Shown here in pieces: positions 35,143-45,770 of a stretch of 64,000 nt of DNA (within the stretch, counting starts at the first letter, position 1; each line of letters opens with the position of its first letter). The translations under genes and the position numbers were made by a program. The stretch is from Pseudomonas paeninsulae. GTDB lineage: Bacteria; Pseudomonadota; Gammaproteobacteria; Pseudomonadales; Pseudomonadaceae. The notes beneath the pieces are model-generated. The model was not told the DNA's origin, ran no database searches, and saw nothing but the letters and a program-made list of their open reading frames with translations. Where the stretch lies: the NCBI RefSeq assembly GCF_035621475.1, contig NZ_CP141799.1, forward strand, positions 4,948,501 to 5,012,500, given 5' to 3'.

Positions 35143-35742
35143 TCAAGGCTGCTTCAAGGCCTGCCGTGGCACCACATGCAACAGCAGCAGCTGTTCGTCT
35201 TCGGTGTGTGCCGTCAGCCCCGACTCGGGATAGACCCAGGCCTGGCCTTCGCCCAACTCCAGGCGTAGCCGCGGCTGGCCGACGCTACTGACCAGACGCT
35301 CAGCAGCCACGGCCTGCTGCGGCTTGAGACTCAGAGCGACGATGGCATGCGTGCCCAACTCGGCCAGTAGTTGCTGGCTGAGCGGCTGCTCCGCGTCGCG
35401 CACGCTCAATCCCGCCGCGGCCAGCAGACTGGCGCGTTCGGCCTCATCAAGGCTGACTTCGGCTTCCAGCGTCCAGGGCTCGCCACTCGCCTGCCAGTCA
35501 GCACGATAGAGCAAGCGCGGCGGCTGCAGCCAAAGCTCGCCCTCCACCTGAGTTCGCAACATCGCCAGACTCAGGCGGTTATCGGCCAAGGGCACGAGCA
35601 CGGCAGTTTGCCACTCGGCCAACCAAGGCAGTGGCGCCGCCGCCGGTTGCGGTCGCATCAGCCAGGCGCCCCAGGCGAAGAACAGCAGGGCGACGGCAAC
35701 AAAGATCAAGCCATGCTGCACACGCAGGGGCGGCATGTTCAT
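35143..35742 (-). CDS. Hypothetical single-pass membrane protein
   Basis: A 199-residue protein with one N-terminal membrane helix (about residues 10-28, LIFVAVALLFFAWGAWL) and a periplasmic domain of about 165 residues rich in Leu, Ala and Glu. It shows a beta-like pattern and no known motif. It is probably the conserved hypothetical found between mtgA and rpoH in Pseudomonas. ATG 35742 is chosen because GGAGA lies 7 bases before it; ATG 35748 is too close to the site. It starts just after the rpoH terminator. Confidence 0.65.
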   Translation of the reverse strand: MNMPPLRVQHGLIFVAVALLFFAWGAWLMRPQPAAAPLPWLAEWQTAVLVPLADNRLSLAMLRTQVEGELWLQPPRLLYRADWQASGEPWTLEAEVSLDEAERASLLAAAGLSVRDAEQPLSQQLLAELGTHAIVALSLKPQQAVAAERLVSSVGQPRLRLELGEGQAWVYPESGLTAHTEDEQLLLLHVVPRQALKQP

Positions 35743-35758
35743 ACGCATTCTCCAGACG

Positions 35759-35785
35759 GAAAAAAGCCGCACCAGGGTGCGGCTT
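35759..35785 (-). terminator. Rho-independent terminator of rpoH
   Basis: Stem AAGCCGCAC/GTGCGGCTT with a 4-base loop, followed by TTTTTT on the minus strand, 19 bases after the rpoH stop codon. Confidence 0.93.
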
Positions 35786-35803
35786 GTTCGGGTCACGCAG
35801 CAA

Positions 35804-36658
35804 CTACGCCGCGATCGAGCCCTTGAGCTTGTTCATGGCGCTTTTCTCCAGCTGGCGGATACGCTCGGCGGAGACGTTGTACTTGGCGGCCAACTCGTGC
35901 AGCGTGGCTTTCTCCTCGCCCAGCCAGCGCTGGTAGAGAATGTCGCGACTGCGCTCATCGAGTCCGTCGAGGGCCTCATGCAGGTTGGCGGCAGAGCTGT
36001 CGCTCCAGTCCGCGGCCTCAAGTTGGCGCGCCGGATCGTAGCGGTGATCTTCCAGGTACTGGGCCGGCGAGTAAAACGCACTTTCGTCATCGGCCTCGGT
36101 AGCCGGATCGAAGGCCATGTCGTGGCCGGTCAGACGGCTTTCCATCTCGCGCACTTCGCGCGGCTCGACACCCAGGCTTTCCGCCACCGCGTGCACTTCC
36201 TCGTTGTTCAACCAGGCCAGGCGCTTCTTCTGGCTGCGCAGGTTGAAGAACAATTTGCGCTGCGCCTTGGTGGTGGCGACCTTGACGATGCGCCAGTTGC
36301 GCAGGATGAACTCATGGATCTCGGCACGAATCCAGTGCACGGCGAACGACACCAGGCGCACACCCATTTCCGGGTTGAAACGCTTGACCGCCTTCATCAG
36401 GCCGACATTTCCTTCTTGGATCAGGTCGGCCTGGGCCAGGCCATAACCGGAATAACTGCGCGCGATATGCACGACAAAACGCAGGTGGGCGAGCACCATT
36501 TGCCGAGCGGCTTCGAGGTCCTGCTTGTAGTACAGACTCTCGGCCAGCTCGCGCTCCTGCTCAGGGGTCAACAGCGGTATGCAGTTGACCGCATGCACGT
36601 AAGCCTCCAGGTTGGCGCCCGGGACTAAAGCATGAACAGGTTGCAAAGAAGTGGACAT
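35804..36658 (-). CDS. rpoH: RNA polymerase heat-shock sigma factor RpoH (sigma-32)
   Basis: A 284-residue sigma-70-family factor that directs RNA polymerase to heat-shock promoters. Region 2 includes [58 protein letters not shown]. The diagnostic RpoH box is QRKLFFNLR, and region 4.2 is [27 protein letters not shown] 36658 follows a GGAGG site and gives the standard length. A sigma-E-like promoter lies upstream. It is next to ftsX, as in other pseudomonads. Confidence 0.97.
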   Translation of the reverse strand: MSTSLQPVHALVPGANLEAYVHAVNCIPLLTPEQERELAESLYYKQDLEAARQMVLAHLRFVVHIARSYSGYGLAQADLIQEGNVGLMKAVKRFNPEMGVRLVSFAVHWIRAEIHEFILRNWRIVKVATTKAQRKLFFNLRSQKKRLAWLNNEEVHAVAESLGVEPREVREMESRLTGHDMAFDPATEADDESAFYSPAQYLEDHRYDPARQLEAADWSDSSAANLHEALDGLDERSRDILYQRWLGEEKATLHELAAKYNVSAERIRQLEKSAMNKLKGSIAA

Positions 36659-36704
36659 GTGGATCCTCCGACTCACGAATCGAACGCAGTGTAACACTGA
36701 GTTC

Positions 36705-36731
36705 TACGACTAGGAACGCCTGTACAAGTTC
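36705..36731 (-). promoter_or_regulatory. Sigma-E/AlgU-like promoter upstream of rpoH
   Basis: On the minus strand GGAACTT (-35; GAACTT at 36726-36731), a 16-base spacer and TCGTA (-10, 36705-36709), 47 bases before the rpoH ATG. AlgU-dependent transcription of rpoH is known in P. aeruginosa. The -10 element differs from TCTGA at two positions. Confidence 0.5.
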
Positions 36732-36770
36732 CCTTACACATAGTAAATATCAATAAAAACAATAACTTAC

Positions 36771-37787
36771 CTATCTAGGTTCTAATTCATTCAGATGCCG
36801 GGCGACCGCCAGCCAGGCGCCGATATAGCCTAGCAATACGGCGCCAAGCAGCAACGACAGGCCGTCACCTGCCGGCACGCCAGCCAGGGCGAAGTTGCTG
36901 CCGTACAGCCCGGCCAGGCGAATCACCGCGTCATTCAGCCAGCCCAGGCCATAGGCCAGCACCAGCCAGGCCAGCAGCCCGGCACCCAAACCATAGAGCG
37001 CGCCCATATAAAGGAAGGGCCGACGCACATAGCTGTCAGTGCCGCCAACCAGCTTGATCACTTCGATCTCGGTACGCCGGTTCTCGATGTGCAGGCGAAT
37101 GGTATTACCGATCACCAGCAACAAGGCCATCACCAGCAACAGGGTCAGGCCGAAGACGAAGCGATCGCCCAGGCTGAGAATCGCCGTCAGCCGCTCGACC
37201 CAGACCAGATCGAGCTGCGCCTGCTGCACCTTGGGCAAGTCGGCCAGACGCAGACGCAGGGCCTCCAGGGTGACCTTGTCGACTTCCCTGGGGGTGACCA
37301 GCACCACGCCCGGCAACGGATTTTCCGGCAAGTCCTTGAGCGCCTCGCCCAGCCCGGATTGCTGCTGGAACTCCTGCAAGGCCTGCTCGCGACTGATCCA
37401 GTCGGCCGCGGCGACATCGTCCATCGCCGCAATCTGTTCGCGCAGCGTCTGGCCTTCGGCCTCGCTCGCCTCGACCTGCAGGAACAGGGATATCTGTGCG
37501 GCGCGCTGCCAGGAACCGCCGAGACGCTCGACGTTGTCCAGCAGCAAGGCCAGGCCCATCGGCAGACTCAGGGCCACGGCCATCACCAGGCAGGTGAAGA
37601 AGCTGCCGATCGGTTGCTTGGTCAGGCGCCGCAGGCTGTCGACCAGGCTGGCGCGGTGGCTTTCCAGCCAGGCGTCGAGCTGGCTGCGAAAGTCCGGCTC
37701 GTCGCCCGGGGTTTTCGGTTCGTGCTTTTTCGGCGCGGCGCCAACGCGTTGCGCCGGCTGCGGGGGTGGCATGCGGGTGGCGCTCAT
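36771..37787 (-). CDS. ftsX: Cell division protein FtsX
   Basis: A 338-residue inner-membrane protein. A Pro-rich N-terminus leads to the first helix (about residues 60-83), then an extracellular domain (about 85-210) with VTPREVDKVTLEALR. Three further helices (about 215-240, 263-290 and 308-330) follow, with the IRLHIENRRTEIEVIKLVGGTDSYVRRPFLYMGALYG segment. With FtsE it regulates septal peptidoglycan hydrolases at division. Its ATG overlaps the ftsE stop (ATGA), so ftsY-ftsE-ftsX form one operon. Confidence 0.95.
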   Translation of the reverse strand: MSATRMPPPQPAQRVGAAPKKHEPKTPGDEPDFRSQLDAWLESHRASLVDSLRRLTKQPIGSFFTCLVMAVALSLPMGLALLLDNVERLGGSWQRAAQISLFLQVEASEAEGQTLREQIAAMDDVAAADWISREQALQEFQQQSGLGEALKDLPENPLPGVVLVTPREVDKVTLEALRLRLADLPKVQQAQLDLVWVERLTAILSLGDRFVFGLTLLLVMALLLVIGNTIRLHIENRRTEIEVIKLVGGTDSYVRRPFLYMGALYGLGAGLLAWLVLAYGLGWLNDAVIRLAGLYGSNFALAGVPAGDGLSLLLGAVLLGYIGAWLAVARHLNELEPR

Positions 37788-38454
37788 CAGACTGCCTCCC
37801 CATCGCCGATCAGCCTGCCGCGTTGCAGGGTCAGCATGCGATGGCGCATGCGCGCGATCAGCGCCAGGTCGTGGCTGGCGATCAGCACGCTGGTGCCGAG
37901 TCGGTTGATGTCCTCGAACACGCCCATGATCTCTGCGGCCAGGCGCGGGTCAAGGTTGCCGGTCGGCTCGTCGGCGAGCAGCAGGGCCGGCCGATGCACG
38001 ACCGCGCGGGCAATACCGACGCGTTGCTGCTGGCCGGTGGAGAGTTCGCCGGGAAACTGCTCGGCCTTGTCCGCCAGCGAAACACGCTCGAGCGCGGCAC
38101 CGACGCGCTTGCCGATCTCCGGTTTGGACAGGCCGAGAATCTGCAGCGGCAGGGCGACGTTGTCGTACACGCTGCGATCGAACAGCAGCTGGTGGTTCTG
38201 GAACACCACGCCGATCTGCCGGCGCAGATAGGGGATCTGCGCGTTGGTGATCTGCCCCAGATCCTGCCCGGCCAGCAGCAGCTTGCCGGTAGTCGGCCGC
38301 TCCATCGCCAGCAGCAGGCGCAGCAGGGTGCTTTTGCCGGCACCGGAATGACCGGTGACGAAGAGAAATTCGCCGCGGCGCACGCGAAAGCTCAACTCGT
38401 GCAGCCCGACGTGACCGTTGGGGTAACGCTTACCGACCTGCTCGAACTTGATCA

Positions 38455-38455
<1 letters not shown>
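37787..38455 (-). CDS. ftsE: Cell division ATP-binding protein FtsE
   Basis: A 222-residue ABC ATPase. It starts MIKFEQVGKRYPNGHVGLHELSF. Walker A is GHSGAGKS, the Q-loop is VVFQNHQLL, the signature is LSTGQQQRVGIARA and Walker B is LLADEPTG. It works with FtsX at the divisome. Both ends overlap neighbours by the ATGA pattern (ftsY upstream, ftsX downstream), which implies tightly coupled translation. Confidence 0.97.
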
Positions 38456-39933
<1,478 letters not shown>

Positions 39934-40138
39934 GGAGGCCGGCTATCTCAAAGGTGCGACGCGCCAGTGGGCGGGTCTAAGACATTGCCTGCGCGGCGGG
40001 TAAAAAGCTGAAGAAACCGCACAGTAATATTCAGACCACATACCAGACGTGGCCGCCAGTAAAACGGATGCGTATCCTAGCACCTCCGCGCCCGCCGACG
40101 CTAAGTCCAAGCGGGTCCGTCCGACAGGTCGACAATTG

Positions 40139-41494
40139 ATGAAGATGACAGTCCAACGCGCAGCCGCCTTGCTCCTCGCTGCGCTCTGCATGCCGCTGAC
40201 GGCCTTGGCCGCAGAGCCGCAACCAACTCACGAATTCAGCCTGGACAATGGCCTCAAGGTCATCGTCCGCGAGGATCACCGCGCCCCGGTGGTGGTGTCC
40301 CAGCTCTGGTACAAGGTCGGCTCCAGCTACGAGACGCCCGGCCAGACCGGCCTGTCCCACGCCCTCGAGCACATGATGTTCAAGGGCAGCCGCAAGCTCG
40401 GTCCCGGCGAAGCCTCACGCATCCTGCGCGAGCTCGGCGCCGAAGAAAACGCCTTCACCAGCGATGATTACACTGCCTATTACCAGGTGCTGGCGCGGGA
40501 TCGCCTGAGTGTGGCCCTGGAACTGGAAGCCGATCGCCTGGCCAGCCTCAAGCTGCCGGCCGAGGAATTCGCCCGCGAGATCGAGGTGATCAAGGAAGAG
40601 CGGCGCCTGCGCACCGACGACAAGCCCAGCTCGCTGGCTTACGAGCGGTTCAAGGCCATGGCCTTCCCCGCCAGCGGCTACCACACCCCAACCATCGGCT
40701 GGATGGCCGACCTCGAGCGCATGACCGTCGAGGAGCTGCGCGCCTGGTATCAAGCCTGGTACGTACCGAACAACGCCACCCTGGTGGTGGTTGGCGATGT
40801 CAGCGCCAGCGAGGTGAAAGTGCTCGCCGAACGCTATTTCGGTGACATCCCTGCACGCGCGGTGCCACCGGCGAAAATCCCCCGCGAACTGGCCGCGCCG
40901 GGCGAGCGACGCATCACCCTGCACCTGAAAACCCAGCTGCCGAGCCTGATGCTGGGCTTCAACGTACCGGGCCTGGCCACCGCCGAAAACCCGCGCCAGG
41001 TGCATGCCTTGCGCCTGATCGCCACCCTGCTCGATGGCGGCTACAGCGCCCGCCTGCCGTCGCGCCTGGAGCGTGGCGAGGAACTGGTTTCCGGGGCCTC
41101 CGCCTGGTATGACGGCCAGCCGCGCGGCGACAGCCTGTTCGTCCTGTCCGCCACGCCCAATGTGCAAACCGGCAAGACCCTGGCGCAAGCCGAAGCCGGC
41201 CTGTGGCGCGAGCTGCAGGATCTGCAGCAGAACCCGCCCTCCGCCGAGGAGCTGGCCCGCGTGCGCGCTCAGGTCATCGCCGGACTGGTCTTCGAGCGCG
41301 ACTCGATCACCAGCCAGGCCACCGCCATCGGCCAGCTGGAAACCGTCGGCCTGTCCTGGACGCTGATGGACCAGGAACTGGCCGAACTGGAAGCCGTTAC
41401 CCCGGCCGATATCCAGAGCGCGGCGAAAACCTTCTTTACCCGCGACCGCTTGAGCGTCGCCCATGTTCTACCCGAGGAGAAGCATGATGAGTAA
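40139..41494 (+). CDS. M16 zinc peptidase (active subunit)
   Basis: A 451-residue exported peptidase of the M16 (pitrilysin/insulinase) family. The signal peptide spans about residues 1-25 (ending PLTALAAEP). The inverted zinc motif HALEH is at residues 74-78, with a downstream Glu in EIEVIKEERRLRTDD as third ligand. TPTIGWMADLERMTVEELRAWYQAWYVPNNATLVVVGDV is typical of the N-domain. The next gene encodes a related protein without the zinc motif; such pairs often form heterodimers. ATG 40139 is used; ATG 40145 is possible. Confidence 0.93.
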   Translation: MKMTVQRAAALLLAALCMPLTALAAEPQPTHEFSLDNGLKVIVREDHRAPVVVSQLWYKVGSSYETPGQTGLSHALEHMMFKGSRKLGPGEASRILRELGAEENAFTSDDYTAYYQVLARDRLSVALELEADRLASLKLPAEEFAREIEVIKEERRLRTDDKPSSLAYERFKAMAFPASGYHTPTIGWMADLERMTVEELRAWYQAWYVPNNATLVVVGDVSASEVKVLAERYFGDIPARAVPPAKIPRELAAPGERRITLHLKTQLPSLMLGFNVPGLATAENPRQVHALRLIATLLDGGYSARLPSRLERGEELVSGASAWYDGQPRGDSLFVLSATPNVQTGKTLAQAEAGLWRELQDLQQNPPSAEELARVRAQVIAGLVFERDSITSQATAIGQLETVGLSWTLMDQELAELEAVTPADIQSAAKTFFTRDRLSVAHVLPEEKHDE

Positions 41495-42968
41495 GCGCAA
41501 TGGTTTGCGCTACGGCCTGCTCGGCCTGGCGGTACTGGCGCTGTTGGCGATTCTCGTCCAGGTGAACAATCGCCCCGACGAAACCAGCAGCCAAGCCGAA
41601 CCCGCCCCGTCGACGGCCATCGAGTCTCTCGCCGCACTCAACGGCCAGGCACCGAGCCGGCGCAACCTGGAGATCCAGACCTGGCAAACTGCCGAGGGCG
41701 CCAAGGTGTTGTTCGTCGAGGCGCGCGAGCTGCCGATGCTCGACCTGCGCCTGACCTTCGCCGCCGGTAGCAGCCAGGATGACGACGTGCCAGGGGCGGC
41801 CATGCTGACCAACGCCATGCTCAACGAAGGCGTACCGGGCAAAGACGTCGGCGCCATCGCCGCCGGTTTCGAAAACCTCGGCGCCGAGTTCGGCAACGGC
41901 GCCTACCGCGACATGGCGGTGGCCAGTCTGCGCAGCCTGAGCGCCGTGGATAAACGCGAACCGGCCCTGCAACTGTTCAATCAGGTGATCGGCCAGCCTA
42001 CCTTCCCCGACGATGGCTTGGCGCGGATCAAGAACCAGCTGCTGGCCGGTTTCGAGTACCAGAAGCAGAACCCCGGCAAGCTCGCCAGCTTGCAGCTGTT
42101 CGAGCGGCTTTACGGCAAGCACCCCTACGCCCACCCCAGCGAAGGCAGCGAACAGTCCGTCCCGGCGATTAGCCGCGAGCAATTGCAGGCCTTTCATGCC
42201 AAGGCCTATGCCGCCGGCAACGCCGTGATCGCGCTGGTCGGCGACCTCTCGCGTGCCGAAGCCGAAGCACTGGCGGCAGAGGTTTCCGCCGCACTGCCGC
42301 AAGGCCCGGCCCTACCCATCATTGCTCAGCCTGAAGTGCCGCAAGCAGGCCTCAGTCATATCGAGTTCCCGTCCAACCAGACCCACCTGATGATCGCCCT
42401 GCTCGGTATCGACCGCCGCGACCCGGACTACGCCGCGCTCTATCTGGGTAACCAGATTTTCGGTGGCGGCGGCTTTGGCACCCGGCTGATGACCGAAGTC
42501 CGCGAAAAGCGCGGCCTGACCTACGGCGTCTACTCCGGCTTTAGCGCCATGCAGGCACGCGGGCCATTCATGATCAACCTGCAAACCCGCGCCGAACTCA
42601 GCGCCGGCACCCTGCAATTGGTCAAGGACATGCTGGGCGACTACCTGGCCAGCGGCCCGACCCAGGAGGAACTGGACAACGCCAAGCGCGAGCTGGCCGG
42701 CAGCTTCCCGCTGTCCACCGCGAGCAACGCCGCGATCGTTGGCCAGCTCGGCTCCATGGGCTTTTACGACCTGCCGCTGAGCCATCTGGAAGATTTCATG
42801 CGCGAGGTCCAGGCCCTCAGCACCGAGCAGGTCAAGGCAGCCATGGCCAAGCACCTCGACCCTGAGGCGCTGGTGATTGTCACCGCAGGCCCTACCGTCG
42901 AACAGAAAGAACTGCCGCCACCCAGCGACGACCCCGCCGAACAACCCTCAGCCGTACCGGAGCACTAA
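41487..42968 (+). CDS. M16 peptidase-like protein lacking the zinc motif
   Basis: A 493-residue M16-fold protein with an N-terminal membrane anchor or signal (about residues 9-25). At the place of HxxEH it reads GAAMLTNAML (about 103-112), so the catalytic site is absent. The Arg/Tyr motif REKRGLTYGVYSGF, which serves substrate binding in the partner half of M16 dimers, is present. It is therefore probably the non-catalytic partner of the preceding peptidase. It overlaps that gene by 8 bases; GAGGAG lies 7 bases before ATG 41487. The C-terminus is Pro/Glu-rich. Confidence 0.9.
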   Translation: MSKRNGLRYGLLGLAVLALLAILVQVNNRPDETSSQAEPAPSTAIESLAALNGQAPSRRNLEIQTWQTAEGAKVLFVEARELPMLDLRLTFAAGSSQDDDVPGAAMLTNAMLNEGVPGKDVGAIAAGFENLGAEFGNGAYRDMAVASLRSLSAVDKREPALQLFNQVIGQPTFPDDGLARIKNQLLAGFEYQKQNPGKLASLQLFERLYGKHPYAHPSEGSEQSVPAISREQLQAFHAKAYAAGNAVIALVGDLSRAEAEALAAEVSAALPQGPALPIIAQPEVPQAGLSHIEFPSNQTHLMIALLGIDRRDPDYAALYLGNQIFGGGGFGTRLMTEVREKRGLTYGVYSGFSAMQARGPFMINLQTRAELSAGTLQLVKDMLGDYLASGPTQEELDNAKRELAGSFPLSTASNAAIVGQLGSMGFYDLPLSHLEDFMREVQALSTEQVKAAMAKHLDPEALVIVTAGPTVEQKELPPPSDDPAEQPSAVPEH

Positions 42969-43570
42969 TGCGCAAGCCAAGCAAAGCGGGCACAGCCCAT
43001 AGTGGCGATGGCCAACTGCGGATCATCGGCGGGCAATGGCGTTCGCGCCAGTTCAACTTCCCAATGGCCGCCGGCCTGCGCCCCACACCCAATCGCGTGC
43101 GCGAAACCCTGTTCAACTGGCTGGCACCCTACATCGAAGGTGCCTCGGTACTCGACCTGTTCACCGGCAGCGGCGCACTGCTTCTCGAAGCGCTGTCACG
43201 CGGGGCCGGCAGTGCCCTGGCGCTGGATAGCAACCCCAGCGCCATCGCCGGCCTGCGCGGCCACCTGCAGACCCTGAACTGCGAGAACGGCCAGTTGCTG
43301 CAAAGCGATGCCCTGGTCTACCTGCAGACCCAGGCCGCCACAGCGTTCGACCTGGTGTTTCTCGACCCGCCGTTCAGCCAGGATCTGCTCCTGCCCGCCT
43401 GCAACCTATTGGAGCAACACGGCTGGTTGGCGGCGGATGCCTGGATCTACACCGAAAGCGAACATCCGCCCTCCAGCCTCGGCCTGCCCGGCAACTGGCG
43501 CCAGCACCGTGAGCAGAAGGCCGGTCAGGTGTATTACGCACTGTGGCAGCGCAGCGCGCAGGGGGGCTGA
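42968..43570 (+). CDS. rsmD: 16S rRNA (guanine(966)-N2)-methyltransferase
   Basis: A 200-residue SAM-dependent methyltransferase. LRIIGGQWRSRQFNFPMAAGLRPTPNRVRETLFNWL is the standard RsmD start, followed by the SAM site SVLDLFTGSGALLLEALSRGA and the catalytic motif FLDPPFSQDLL. It methylates G966 of 16S rRNA in the 30S subunit. The start overlaps the preceding stop by one base (TAATG), linking it to the M16 pair. Confidence 0.95.
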   Translation: MRKPSKAGTAHSGDGQLRIIGGQWRSRQFNFPMAAGLRPTPNRVRETLFNWLAPYIEGASVLDLFTGSGALLLEALSRGAGSALALDSNPSAIAGLRGHLQTLNCENGQLLQSDALVYLQTQAATAFDLVFLDPPFSQDLLLPACNLLEQHGWLAADAWIYTESEHPPSSLGLPGNWRQHREQKAGQVYYALWQRSAQGG

Positions 43571-43709
43571 GACGGCATCCCGCCACTGTCCTGGCCAACC
43601 CGGAACATGCAGGCGCATCAGCCAGCCCCTGTAGCCCGGGTGGAATCCGCGGCGTATTGTCGATTAGCCACAACTTCCCCGGATTGCATCCGCGCGACGA
43701 GCGACAAGC

Positions 43710-44693
43710 ATGAGTCCGACCTTCAACCCCGCCTGGTGGCTACCCGGCCCGCACTTGCAGACCCTGTGGAACCCGCTGTGTCGCAAGCCACCGCAACTGC
43801 AGCGCCCGCGTGAACGCCTGTGGCTGGAGGACGGTGACTTTCTCGACCTCGACTGGCACGGTCCACATGCAGCCGAGGCGCCGCTGGTGCTGGTGCTGCA
43901 CGGCCTGACCGGGTCGTCCAGTTCGCACTATGTGCTCGGCCTGCAGCAATCCCTGGCGGCGCGCGGCTGGGCCAGCGTGGCGCTGAACTGGCGCGGCTGC
44001 TCGGGCGAACCCAACCTGCTGGCGCGCGGCTACCACTCCGGCGCCAGCGACGACCTGGCCGAGACGATCAGCCACCTGCGCGCGCAACGGCCGATGACCC
44101 CGCTGTATGTCGTCGGCTATTCGCTGGGCGGCAACGTGCTGCTCAAGTACCTCGGCGAAAGCGGCAGCGACAGCCGGGTGCAAGGCGCCACCGCGGTATC
44201 GGTGCCGTTTCGCCTGGATCAATGCGCGGATCGCCTCGGCCTGGGCTTCTCGCGGATCTACCAGGCGCACTTCATGAACGAGATGGTCGCCTACGTGAAG
44301 ACCAAGCAGCGCCTGTTCGCCCACCAGGGCATGGCCGATCGCTTGACCACCCTGGACAACCTCGGCGCGCTGGACGGCATGCGCACCTTCTGGGACTTCG
44401 ACGGCCGCATCACCGCGCCGCTGCATGGTTTCAGCGATGCCCAGGACTACTACAAGCGTTCGTCCAGCCGCTACTTCCTCAGCGGCATCGCAACCCCGAC
44501 CCTGATCATCCAGGCCGCCGACGACCCCTTCGTGTTCCGCCACAGCCTGCCCGAGGCCGACGAGCTGTCGCCCAGCACCCAGTTCGAGCTGCATGAGCAG
44601 GGCGGCCATGTCGGCTTTATCGACGGCTCGCCGCGACGACCGGGTTACTACCTGGAGCGGCGCATTCCGCAATGGCTGGAGACGCTGGCGTAA
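43710..44693 (+). CDS. YheT-type alpha/beta hydrolase
   Basis: A 327-residue hydrolase-fold protein of the YheT/EMB8 group. WWLPGPHLQTLWNPLCR is the group's N-terminal signature. The oxyanion region is LVLHGLTGSSSSHYVLGLQ, the nucleophile Ser138 is in VVGYSLGGNVLLKYLG, and DDPFV and EQGGHVGFIDG supply Asp and His. The substrate is unknown, probably an ester or lipid. It is a lone gene after rsmD; a repeat starts right after its stop codon. Confidence 0.88.
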   Translation: MSPTFNPAWWLPGPHLQTLWNPLCRKPPQLQRPRERLWLEDGDFLDLDWHGPHAAEAPLVLVLHGLTGSSSSHYVLGLQQSLAARGWASVALNWRGCSGEPNLLARGYHSGASDDLAETISHLRAQRPMTPLYVVGYSLGGNVLLKYLGESGSDSRVQGATAVSVPFRLDQCADRLGLGFSRIYQAHFMNEMVAYVKTKQRLFAHQGMADRLTTLDNLGALDGMRTFWDFDGRITAPLHGFSDAQDYYKRSSSRYFLSGIATPTLIIQAADDPFVFRHSLPEADELSPSTQFELHEQGGHVGFIDGSPRRPGYYLERRIPQWLETLA

Positions 44694-44803
44694 GGTGGGT
44701 TAGCGGCGCAGGGCACCGACCTAGGCAGGCGACACGGTTGCCGGGCGCCGCGTAACCCACCGAGCGGAATCAGCAGCGCCTCGATGATGGGTTACGGCGC
44801 AAC
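44694..44803. repeat. GGTGGGTTA palindromic repeat
   Basis: GGTGGGTTAGCGGCGCA directly after the YheT-like stop codon, GTAACCCACC in the middle and GGGTTACGGCGCAAC at the end. It is related to the unit at 21242-21436. It lies between convergent genes. Confidence 0.65.
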
Positions 44804-44878
44804 AAGTTTTGTGCGTACCGACAGCTCGGCGCCACGCGCCTAACCCGCACGGCCCGACTCGCCTACGCCAGTTTCGAA

Positions 44879-45538
44879 TCAGATCACCTGTTCCAGCGGC
44901 ACATGTAATTTCCGGTACAGGGCATCCACCGCCGCCTGCGCCTGAGGCGCGATATAGCCGCCTTCCAGCGCCAGTACCTGATAGATGCCGCGGCGCAACA
45001 TTGCTTCACTGAGCTCACCGGGCTGGCTGCGGGTGGTGCAGAGGAAGCGCACCCAGGAGGTCATGATGATCCAGGCATTGAGCGCCAACGCCTCGATCTG
45101 CGCAGGGTTCATCAACAGAATGTCGGCTTCGACGAAGCCCTGGTAGATGCCTTGCGCGCCCTGCAGGCAACGCTGGGCGAATAGCCGGTAGCGCTCGGCC
45201 AGTTCGGCATCGCTGTCGAGCAGATGCTCCAGATCGCGATGCAGGAAGCGGTAGTGCCACATGGCCGCGAGCAGCGCCTCCAGATAGAAGGTCTTGTCGT
45301 CTATGGTCATGGGCCGGGCGGGCGGCAGACGCAGGAAGCTGTCGACGTGGCGCTCATACTGGCCGAACAGCTCGGCGATGATCGCCTGCTTGTTGCCGAA
45401 GTGGTAGTACAGGTTACCCGGCGAAATGCCCAGGTGCGCGGCGATGTGGTTGGTGCTGACGCTGCGCTCGCCCTGGGCATTGAACAGCTCAAGGCTGGCC
45501 TGAATGATGCGTTCGCGGGTTTTCGGTGGCGCTGCCAT
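44879..45538 (-). CDS. TetR-family transcriptional regulator
   Basis: A 219-residue TetR repressor. The helix-turn-helix lies at about residues 6-52 (TRERIIQASLELFNAQGERSVSTNHIAAHLGISPGNLYYHFGNKQAIIAELF), and the C-terminal ligand domain contains FLHRDLEHLLDSD, DILLMNP and a TetR_C-like end. ATG 45538 starts MAAPPKTRERI. It is divergent from the aldehyde dehydrogenase gene. A perfect 18-base palindrome inside that gene's promoter is its probable operator. The ligand may be an aromatic aldehyde or fatty compound, by inference only. Confidence 0.9.
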   Translation of the reverse strand: MAAPPKTRERIIQASLELFNAQGERSVSTNHIAAHLGISPGNLYYHFGNKQAIIAELFGQYERHVDSFLRLPPARPMTIDDKTFYLEALLAAMWHYRFLHRDLEHLLDSDAELAERYRLFAQRCLQGAQGIYQGFVEADILLMNPAQIEALALNAWIIMTSWVRFLCTTRSQPGELSEAMLRRGIYQVLALEGGYIAPQAQAAVDALYRKLHVPLEQVI

Positions 45539-45673
45539 AACTGCTCGATCTCGACTGCAAGTGCCCGGCAAAGGTACAGGGTGGAAGGCGCAATAGGCTA
45601 GCCAGGCTCAGCTTCTGGGCAGCGGCTAATCACTCGCCTGGGTGCGCTGGCCCCCTGGCGGGGGTCATGTTAT

Positions 45674-45702
45674 TTGACAGATTAGAGCAATTGCTCTAAA
45701 AA
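45674..45702 (+). promoter_or_regulatory. Promoter of the aldehyde dehydrogenase gene
   Basis: TTGACA (45674-45679), 17-base spacer, TAAAAA (45697-45702). The perfect -35 box and ideal spacing make it credible although the -10 box matches only four of six. It overlaps the TetR-type palindrome almost completely. Confidence 0.65.
45682..45699. promoter_or_regulatory. Palindromic TetR-type operator
   Basis: TTAGAGCAATTGCTCTAA is a perfect 18-base palindrome lying between and partly over the -35 and -10 boxes. A repressor bound here would block RNA polymerase. The neighbouring TetR gene is the obvious candidate. Confidence 0.75.
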
Positions 45703-45770
45703 TCCAGCATACCCTTTCCGCAGGCCTCCCCTTCTCGGGTCGACAGGACTGCAATGCCGAGGAACTGCAC

